A stretch of 9,878 nt of DNA from an uncultured Ruminococcus sp. (GTDB lineage Bacteria > Bacillota > Clostridia > Oscillospirales > Ruminococcaceae): assembly GCA_900550695.1 (NCBI GenBank), contig URTF01000074.1, positions 1 through 9,878 of the forward strand, written 5' to 3'. Numbering within the stretch: the first letter of the stretch is position 1; every line of letters starts with the position of its first letter. The position numbers and the translations under genes were made by a program. The notes below the pieces were generated by a model. That model was not told the DNA's origin. It made no database searches and saw only the letters and a program-made list of their open reading frames with translations. Of this stretch, positions 1 to 4,563 are shown piece by piece.

Positions 1-9
1 ATGAACTTA

Positions 10-54
10 TTATAGCCGAGAGTTTGTCTATAGGTTGATCGAGAATTAGTATTA
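10..54 (-). repeat. Arm of a dispersed repeat starting at the stop codon of the FtsA-like gene
   Basis: Read on the minus strand, the 45 bases beginning with the TAA stop of the FtsA-like gene match, without gaps, the 45 bases beginning with the TAA stop of isocitrate dehydrogenase at 8975-9019. I count 35 identities, including the shared blocks TAATACT, GATCAACCT, AGACAAA and CTCGGCTATAA. Most mismatches are transitions. The rest of this copy, if present, lies beyond the left edge of the window. I see no hairpin followed by a T-run in bases 1-51, so a terminator for the operon is not visible here. Confidence 0.75.
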
Positions 55-2340
55 TTTATCCGCCCAACGTATAACAATGACGTCCCCATCGTTTATGCTG
101 TCCATGAAGCTTGCGTTTTTGCCGTTGACGGTTGTTATCATATCACCGCTCGGAGGAGGATTGTCAAGGTCGATATCGGCTATCGACATAAGCTCGATGA
201 ATTCGTGCGGCGCATTGTTCGGACGGGGAGGGAGAATAACGCTCTTTCCGTTGAGAACAACGTAGAAATTCACGTTCGGTTCGGTCGGCGCAGGCTTTTC
301 GGGTTCGCTCTGTATCATAGCATCAACGGGAACGGAGTAATCGATCCTTGCCTCGCTGCGTTCCGCAACGGCTTTGGCTATCCTGCCCTCACGGGCGCTG
401 TCGGTGATTATCTTGTCGCCCGTTATGATATCATCATCGGCACGAAGAATATAGTCGAAACCAAGCTGTTTTCCGCCCTTAAAGAAGCCAACAGCCTCCG
501 CATCGAACGGCAGAAGTCCCATAAGGTCGCCGAGCGTGTCCGTTTCGTTGATGATTACCTTGTCATTGTTTTGTATGTCATAGTCCTTGCCGACAGTCTT
601 TCCGTTGACCGTTGCGGTGATGCCGATAGTGTACTTCACACCGTCAACCATTACCGTTTTGTCGGAAAGTTCGCCTGCGATATCTGAGATGTTCACATTC
701 GCATCGATTCCGCTTTCCGCAGGCACAAATTCGATAACGTCACCCTGCTTTACGGTCTGATCGAGCGAAACGGGAAGTCCGTTGAGTGTTATCTGACCGG
801 GAACGGCAAAAGTGCCTTTCATAAGCTGGCGTTCGCCGTTGAGCGTAAAGGTAAGGCTTCTGCCCGAGCGTCCGATTATCTGGTTTGTCTTGAAGCCTGC
901 CATAACGAGCATATCGGCAATGCTGACGGAGCGTGTGTCGAAGATGCGCATTTTCTTGCCGTTGAGCGTTACAACGGAGAAGTCGTAACCCTTGTTGACA
1001 ACGGCTGTCACGCCGATGCCGATAGGTGTGACATATTCGGGACCGCCGATACCCGTCCTGCCGAGGTCGATGTTCTTGTAAGCGTTATTTCCACCGACAG
1101 CAACACGCTCTTTCGGTAACGAAAGCTTTTCCGCAACGGCTGCCGAAAGATTCGGGATAAGGCTTCCGCCGCCGACAAGGAATACAGCGGCAGGTGATTG
1201 TCCGCCGTTTGCGTTCACGATGCTCTCGGAAATATTTGAAGCAAGTGAGCCGACGGCAGGTTCAAGGCTCTTGAAAAATTCTTCCGCAGTGACGGTTTTC
1301 TCAAAGCCCAGAATATCGGTGTATTTTATCGTGTCATTTTTTGAAGCGGAGATCTTCATCTTTTCCGCCGTTTCAAAATCAACTATGTAGCTGCGGATCA
1401 CTTCTTCGGTTATCTCATCGCCTGCAACGGTTGACATTGCATAAGCAACAATGCTGCCGTTCTGCGATATCGCAATATCGGACGTTCCTGCGCCGATATC
1501 GACGAGCGCAATATTGATAAGTCGGACTTCGGGCGGGATTATAACATTCATTGCCGCAATAGGCTCAAGCGTAAGGCTCGTAACTTCGAGCTTGTTCATA
1601 TCCATTACGGAATAAAGGCTCTCGACAACAACATTCGGGAGAAAGGCTGCGATAAGCTCGACTTTTACCTTTTTGCCCTTGTGTCCGATGAGATTTTTTA
1701 TCTTGTAATCGTCAAGAAAATAGTTCACTACCGTGTGACCGACGCAGTAGAAAACGAGGCTGCTGTTTTTCATCATTTCGTCAAGCTCGTTCTGTGCCTT
1801 GAATACGGTTTCGACCTCGAACGACTTTACAGCTTCTTCGGTGATAGCTTCTTTGTCGTCAATGTCAAATTCAAGCTCGGTACGCTGAGTTCTGAGCGCA
1901 CGTCCTGCTGCTGCGATAGCGACTTTTGAAAGAGCAATGCCCGTTTTTTCCTCAAGCTTGTTTTTGACAAGCTTTACGACCCTTGCGACCTCGGCGATGT
2001 CCTCAATCTGACCGTCTATCATTGCCCGCTGGGTGTGCGCATACTCGCTGTAAGCCGTTACGGAGAAAACTCCGTCAACGATGCTGCCGAGAACGCCGAT
2101 AACGTTTCGTGTTCCGATATCGAGCGCAAATATTTCATTCGCAGCCTGCTTGCGAAGCTTTTTTGCAGGAGCTTTTTTAGTTGTTTTTGCCGTTTTGGAC
2201 GAAGCTGCTGCCGACTTTTTCGGTGCTGCGGCTTTGGTGTTCGGGCGTGTGGACTTTGCGGCGGATTTAGCTGTATCGGCAATCTTTTTCTCTGTTTTTG
2301 CTGCCTTTTCCTCGGTGTGTTCGGGAGCTGTTTTCGGCAT
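52..2340 (-). CDS. FtsA/PilM-like actin-family ATPase with Lys/Ala-rich tail and repeated C-terminal motifs
   Basis: This is a 762-residue protein whose central part belongs to the FtsA/PilM branch of the actin/Hsp70 ATPase superfamily. The nucleotide-site motifs are phosphate-1 DIGTRNV at 74-80, phosphate-2 DIGAGTSD at 281-288 and the adenosine motif LVGGGS at 388-393. An FtsA-type 1C/SHS2 insertion plausibly lies around residues 105-260. Residues 1-64 form a low-complexity tail with about 17 lysines and 16 alanines, rather like a histone H1 tail. From about 455 to the end the protein carries repeated (T/V)(L/V)NG motifs at 458, 499, 518, 577, 695 and 737. Two of these run into GDVI strands, suggesting small beta-grasp or SLBB-like units. 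Typical FtsA is about 400-450 residues and ends in an amphipathic membrane helix, which is not seen here. The gene follows trkA by 13 bases, with an AAAGGA ribosome site overlapping the trkA stop. Its role is unknown; a cell-envelope, division or shape function is inferred from the family only. Confidence 0.85.
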   Translation of the reverse strand: MPKTAPEHTEEKAAKTEKKIADTAKSAAKSTRPNTKAAAPKKSAAASSKTAKTTKKAPAKKLRKQAANEIFALDIGTRNVIGVLGSIVDGVFSVTAYSEYAHTQRAMIDGQIEDIAEVARVVKLVKNKLEEKTGIALSKVAIAAAGRALRTQRTELEFDIDDKEAITEEAVKSFEVETVFKAQNELDEMMKNSSLVFYCVGHTVVNYFLDDYKIKNLIGHKGKKVKVELIAAFLPNVVVESLYSVMDMNKLEVTSLTLEPIAAMNVIIPPEVRLINIALVDIGAGTSDIAISQNGSIVAYAMSTVAGDEITEEVIRSYIVDFETAEKMKISASKNDTIKYTDILGFEKTVTAEEFFKSLEPAVGSLASNISESIVNANGGQSPAAVFLVGGGSLIPNLSAAVAEKLSLPKERVAVGGNNAYKNIDLGRTGIGGPEYVTPIGIGVTAVVNKGYDFSVVTLNGKKMRIFDTRSVSIADMLVMAGFKTNQIIGRSGRSLTFTLNGERQLMKGTFAVPGQITLNGLPVSLDQTVKQGDVIEFVPAESGIDANVNISDIAGELSDKTVMVDGVKYTIGITATVNGKTVGKDYDIQNNDKVIINETDTLGDLMGLLPFDAEAVGFFKGGKQLGFDYILRADDDIITGDKIITDSAREGRIAKAVAERSEARIDYSVPVDAMIQSEPEKPAPTEPNVNFYVVLNGKSVILPPRPNNAPHEFIELMSIADIDLDNPPPSGDMITTVNGKNASFMDSINDGDVIVIRWADK

Positions 2341-2353
2341 TGTTATCAGTCCT

Positions 2354-3016
2354 TTAATCCTTGATTTTTAATGTGCTTTTTATCTCTTTCACAACGGACG
2401 GGTCAGAGATTATGAGCAGCTTGTCACCGCTCAGAAGCACGGTCTGACCTCTTGGTATGATAAGGCTTCCGTTTCGTGTAATGGAAACGATGTTGAAAAG
2501 TGACGGCAGGTTCATATCCATGAGCATTTTTCCGTTATAAACGTAATTATCGGGGAGAGTTACCTCGAAAAGCGAAACTTTGCCGTCATTGAGCTGTAAA
2601 AGCTGTTTTATCTTGTTCGTGTCAACTTCACGTTCGATGAGAGAAGCAATGCTGTCGGTGCTGTTTATTACCGTGTCAACGCCGAAAGCATTGATGACTT
2701 CAACATTTTTCGGGTTGTTCGCCCTCGCAACTGTTTTCGCTATCCCGAATTCGTTTTTGGCAAGCTGGCAGGATATCATATTACACTGGTCGTTGCCCGT
2801 AACGCTTACGAAAGCATCGGCTTCGTCCGCACCTGCGGCACGGAGAATTTCAATGTTCGTCGCATCGCCGAGGATAACGGGGATATCCATTGTGTCAGCT
2901 ATATTTTTGCTGACCTCCTTGTTTATTTCAATAACGGTAGGCTCGTGCTTCTTTTCGATAAGCGCCCTGATAAGGTAGTAACCGACTTTGCCACCGCCGA
3001 CAATTATAATTTTCAT
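2354..3016 (-). CDS. trkA: TrkA-family potassium uptake regulator (second of a pair)
   Basis: This 220-residue protein is a cytoplasmic RCK subunit of the kind that gates Trk/Ktr potassium channels in response to NAD(H) or ATP/ADP. The RCK_N Rossmann fold has G7-x-G9-x-x-G12, an acidic residue E30 at the end of strand beta-2, and the family motif GDATN at 50-54. An RCK_C domain follows from about residue 137. The open frame extends 22 codons upstream, but I chose the ATG at 3016 because AAGGAG lies 8 bases before it and the longer start would overlap the previous gene. The gene lies 16 bases after the other trkA and 13 bases before the FtsA-like gene, in one operon. Unlike its partner, it keeps the acidic nucleotide-site residues. 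No TrkH/KtrB membrane subunit is in the window. Confidence 0.93.
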   Translation of the reverse strand: MKIIIVGGGKVGYYLIRALIEKKHEPTVIEINKEVSKNIADTMDIPVILGDATNIEILRAAGADEADAFVSVTGNDQCNMISCQLAKNEFGIAKTVARANNPKNVEVINAFGVDTVINSTDSIASLIEREVDTNKIKQLLQLNDGKVSLFEVTLPDNYVYNGKMLMDMNLPSLFNIVSITRNGSLIIPRGQTVLLSGDKLLIISDPSVVKEIKSTLKIKD

Positions 3017-3024
3017 AGAGCTTT

Positions 3025-3030
3025 CTCCTT
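3025..3030 (-). promoter_or_regulatory. Ribosome binding site that sets the start of the second trkA
   Basis: AAGGAG on the minus strand lies 8 bases before the ATG at 3016, in the 16-base gap between the two trkA genes. It favours the 220-residue product over the upstream in-frame ATG. Confidence 0.8.
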
Positions 3031-3032
3031 GT

Positions 3033-3653
3033 TCAGTCAACGAATTTTGCGCAGATAAGATTGTCACCCTTGGCAACTTCATAGTTCGAGAGGAAAACTC
3101 CCCTTACCGAGCTGTTTTCGTGTTCAATAGCGATTATAGTTTCATTCGGTTCAAGCGTGAAGTCACTAAGTCTGTGACCGATCATTTTTTTATCGACCTC
3201 AACGCTGCTGATAACGACAGAGTGACCATTGACGACAATGTTCTGCAAATCGGTCGGCTCGGTTAGCGAGGCGGTGAAGGTTTCCACAGCAGTGTTTGTG
3301 GGGCATATCGTTTTGATGCCCATTTTCGCAAAAACCTCACTCTTGGTCGGGTCAGTCACTCTTGCATAAGCCTGATCTATGCCGAAAAACTGCTTTGCTA
3401 TCTGGACGACCATAAGATTGACATTATCGTCGGAGGTGACAGCCGCAACAGCGTCGCAGTTTTCAATGCCTGCCGCACGGAGCGTGTCCATATCTATCGC
3501 AACGCCTACAGTAGTATAGCCCGTAAAATCATCGGATAAAGCGGAAAATTCATTGTGTGAACCTGCAATAACGGATATTTCGTGTCCAAGACCCGAAAGC
3601 TTATTGCAAAGATTCGAGCCGAGAGTGCCGCAGCCGACAACAAGTATATTCAT
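3033..3653 (-). CDS. trkA: TrkA-family potassium uptake regulator (first of a pair)
   Basis: This 206-residue RCK protein is the first gene of the minus-strand operon. The Rossmann glycines are intact (G7-x-G9-x-x-G12), and the family-typical stretches LRAAGI at 58-63 and DDNVNL at 75-80 are present. An RCK_C domain follows from about residue 135. Two normally acidic positions have changed: alanine 30 stands where the ribose-binding Asp/Glu ends beta-2, and GVAID at 50-54 replaces the usual GDxTD. The start has AAAGGA about 11 bases upstream. Tandem short TrkA genes occur in clostridia and probably form a mixed ring on a Trk/Ktr channel. That partner is not in the window, so the assembly is inferred. 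Confidence 0.92.
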   Translation of the reverse strand: MNILVVGCGTLGSNLCNKLSGLGHEISVIAGSHNEFSALSDDFTGYTTVGVAIDMDTLRAAGIENCDAVAAVTSDDNVNLMVVQIAKQFFGIDQAYARVTDPTKSEVFAKMGIKTICPTNTAVETFTASLTEPTDLQNIVVNGHSVVISSVEVDKKMIGHRLSDFTLEPNETIIAIEHENSSVRGVFLSNYEVAKGDNLICAKFVD

Positions 3654-3689
3654 AGAAAAAGCTGTCCTTTCGGAAAATAATATATATTC

Positions 3690-3718
3690 ATTATACCACT
3701 TTGCGGAGTAAAAAACAA
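3690..3718 (-). promoter_or_regulatory. Sigma-A promoter of the trkA-trkA-FtsA-like operon
   Basis: On the minus strand a perfect -10 TATAAT (3695-3690) is preceded by TGG, giving an extended -10. A weak -35, TTGTTT (3718-3713), stands 17 bases upstream. Transcription would start near 3683, about 30 bases before the first trkA start. Confidence 0.75.
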
Positions 3719-3772
3719 TACATTTATAATAAAAAATAACCGTGTCTGATTATCATTTTTTATTGTTTGCTA

Positions 3773-3801
3773 TTGACAAATTGTGTTTTTTATGATAAAA
3801 T
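3773..3801 (+). promoter_or_regulatory. Sigma-A promoter of tRNA-Leu
   Basis: A perfect -35 TTGACA (3773-3778), a 17-base spacer and a -10 TAAAAT (3796-3801) sit about 30 bases upstream of the tRNA. Transcription would start near 3808, leaving a leader of about 24 bases. Confidence 0.8.
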
Positions 3802-3811
3802 AGCAAAAGTT

Positions 3812-3831
3812 AAATCAAAAACCTTTGATTT
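3812..3831 (+). other. Leader hairpin abutting the 5' end of tRNA-Leu
   Basis: AAATCAAA (3812-3819) and TTTGATTT (3824-3831) form a perfect 8-base-pair stem around an AACC loop. The stem ends at the base immediately before tRNA nucleotide 1 at 3832. It would form in the pre-tRNA leader next to the RNase P cleavage site. Whether it has a function is not known. Confidence 0.6.
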
Positions 3832-3918
3832 GCCGGTGTGATGGAATTGGCAGACGTGCTGGACTCAAAATCCTGTGGTAGTGATACCGTACCGGTTCGA
3901 CCCCGGTCACCGGCACCA
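3832..3918 (+). tRNA. tRNA-Leu, anticodon CAA (reads UUG)
   Basis: This is a complete 87-base class II tRNA with an encoded 3' CCA. The acceptor stem pairs GCCGGTG (3832-3838) with CACCGGC (3908-3914), followed by discriminator A3915. The anticodon loop is CTCAAAA (3864-3870), with CAA at 3866-3868. The long variable arm contains GGTA/TACC, as expected for leucine. The T arm is ACCGG, loop TTCGACC, CCGGT (3891-3907). The anticodon stem carries one T-T mismatch (3860 against 3874), otherwise C-G, G-C, G-C and A-T. The D stem has A-T, T-G wobble and G-C pairs. The tRNA has its own promoter upstream and a terminator 4 bases downstream. Confidence 0.97.
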
Positions 3919-3922
3919 AATA

Positions 3923-3964
3923 AACCGTAGTTTTGATAGTTATCAGAACTACGGTTGTTTTTTT
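3923..3964 (+). terminator. Intrinsic terminator of tRNA-Leu, probably shared with cdd
   Basis: AACCGTAGTT (3923-3932) pairs perfectly with AACTACGGTT (3947-3956). The inner TTGATA/TATCAG bases extend the stem to nearly 16 pairs. A run of seven T (3958-3964) follows one base later on the plus strand. On the minus strand the same hairpin comes just after the cdd stop codon and is followed by TTTATTT, so it can also end cdd transcription, though with a weaker T-tract. Confidence 0.92.
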
Positions 3965-3968
3965 AGTA

Positions 3969-4349
3969 TTACAGCGTAAACGAGTGCGGAAGAAGCTCCG
4001 GAAGCATAAACGTGTGCAGTTCACCTTTTTCATCTTCGAGTATCACCTTTATCTCGGGCGCAAACTCGGAAAGTACCTGCCTGCAAATTCCGCATGGGAA
4101 TGTCAAGCCTTTGCCCGATGAGGTTATTGCAATAGCTGTAAAATCACGCTTTCCCTCGGAAACAGCCTTGAAAACAGCGGTGCGTTCGGCACAATTGGTC
4201 GCTCCGTATGTTGCGTTTTCGATGTTGCAGCCCGTGTAAACGCTCCCGTCACGGCAGAGCAGAGCTGCTCCTACCTTGAATTTTGAATAGGGTACATAAG
4301 CGAATTCCTGCGCTTTTTCCGATATTTTTATAAGTTCTCTGTCTGTCAT
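3969..4349 (-). CDS. cdd: Cytidine deaminase
   Basis: This 126-residue enzyme hydrolyses cytidine and deoxycytidine to uridine and deoxyuridine plus ammonia in pyrimidine salvage. It is a cytoplasmic zinc enzyme, normally a homotetramer. The zinc-site signatures are complete: C53-A-E55 with the proton-shuttling glutamate, and P85-C86-G-I-C89. The substrate-binding N42-I-E44-N motif and the VGAAL strand are also present. The length is typical of the short tetrameric class. I start it at the ATG at 4349, with AAAGGAG 10 bases upstream. An in-frame GTG three codons earlier lies one base from that ribosome site and is unlikely. The gene stands alone, with its own promoter, and converges on tRNA-Leu. 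Confidence 0.96.
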   Translation of the reverse strand: MTDRELIKISEKAQEFAYVPYSKFKVGAALLCRDGSVYTGCNIENATYGATNCAERTAVFKAVSEGKRDFTAIAITSSGKGLTFPCGICRQVLSEFAPEIKVILEDEKGELHTFMLPELLPHSFTL

Positions 4350-4359
4350 AAGAACCACG

Positions 4360-4366
4360 CTCCTTT
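4360..4366 (-). promoter_or_regulatory. Ribosome binding site deciding the cdd start
   Basis: AAAGGAG on the minus strand is 10 bases before the ATG at 4349 but only one base before an upstream in-frame GTG. This selects the ATG. Confidence 0.8.
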
Positions 4367-4373
4367 TGATAAA

Positions 4374-4402
4374 ATTATAGCATAAAGTGCCGAAATTTTC
4401 AA
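4374..4402 (-). promoter_or_regulatory. Sigma-A promoter of cdd
   Basis: On the minus strand, -35 TTGAAA (4402-4397) is followed after 17 bases by -10 TATAAT (4379-4374). TGC before the -10 makes it an extended -10. The predicted leader is only about 18 bases and contains the ribosome site. Confidence 0.85.
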
Positions 4403-4447
4403 TATGTTCATTGATTTAATACATTAACACAAAAAATAAGAAAAGCT

Positions 4448-4465
4448 TTGATAAATTCTTGACAA
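4448..4465 (+). promoter_or_regulatory. Candidate Rex operator overlapping the aconitase promoter
   Basis: TTGATAAATTCTTGACAA is an 18-base imperfect palindrome. It fits the clostridial Rex site TTGTTAA-N4-TTAACAA at 12 of 14 half-site positions. Its right half contains the whole -35 box (4459-4464), so bound Rex would block RNA polymerase. A rex gene lies at the end of the same gene run. The match was found by eye in AT-rich DNA, so chance is possible; the binding is inferred. Confidence 0.55.
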
Positions 4466-4487
4466 TCGCAGTCATTTAAAGTATAAT
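4459..4487 (+). promoter_or_regulatory. Consensus sigma-A promoter of the acn-icd operon
   Basis: TTGACA (4459-4464), exactly 17 bases, then TATAAT (4482-4487) is a perfect consensus promoter. Transcription should start near 4494, giving a leader of about 70 bases. A 12-base palindrome, TAATTATAATTA (4489-4500), covers the predicted start site. Confidence 0.92.
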
Positions 4488-4510
4488 GTAATTATAATTA
4501 TTTTTTTATA

Positions 4511-4545
4511 AGGCTGATATGTTCGGAATATGTCGGTATCAGCTT
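4511..4545 (+). other. Stem-loop in the aconitase mRNA leader
   Basis: AGGCTGATA (4511-4519) pairs with TATCAGCTT (4537-4545): seven Watson-Crick pairs, one G-T and one A-T, around a 17-base loop. The stem ends directly before the purine-rich ribosome site. It has no T-run after it, so it is not a terminator. It could stabilise or control translation, but no known riboswitch is recognised. Confidence 0.5.
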
Positions 4546-4555
4546 GGAAAGGAAG
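4546..4555 (+). promoter_or_regulatory. Ribosome binding site that sets the aconitase start
   Basis: GGAAAGGAAG ends 8 bases before the ATG at 4564. The open frame reaches an earlier ATG at 4519, but that codon lies inside the leader stem-loop and lacks a comparable site. Confidence 0.8.
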
Positions 4556-4563
4556 TTTTAACA

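Noticed and set aside
205..687. Plus-strand open frame of 160 codons opposite the FtsA-like gene
   Set aside because: It is antisense to a gene with clear ATPase motifs, has no ribosome site and no recognisable domain.
3017..3082. N-terminal extension of the second TrkA by 22 residues
   Set aside because: It would overlap the preceding trkA gene. The AAGGAG site and the typical Rossmann start MKIIIVGGG mark 3016.
3815..4033. Minus-strand open frame of 72 codons across the tRNA
   Set aside because: It runs through the tRNA-Leu gene and its terminator, so it is a chance frame.
4413..4430. Second Rex-like site between the cdd and acn promoters
   Set aside because: It matches only 10 of 14 half-site positions, its left half is poor, and the site lies outside both promoter cores. 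The site at 4448-4465 is clearly better.
4519..4563. Upstream ATG extending aconitase by 15 residues
   Set aside because: The ATG lies within the leader stem-loop and has only a weak ribosome site. GGAAAGGAAG is correctly spaced before the ATG at 4564, where the family-like sequence MGLTLAEKI begins.
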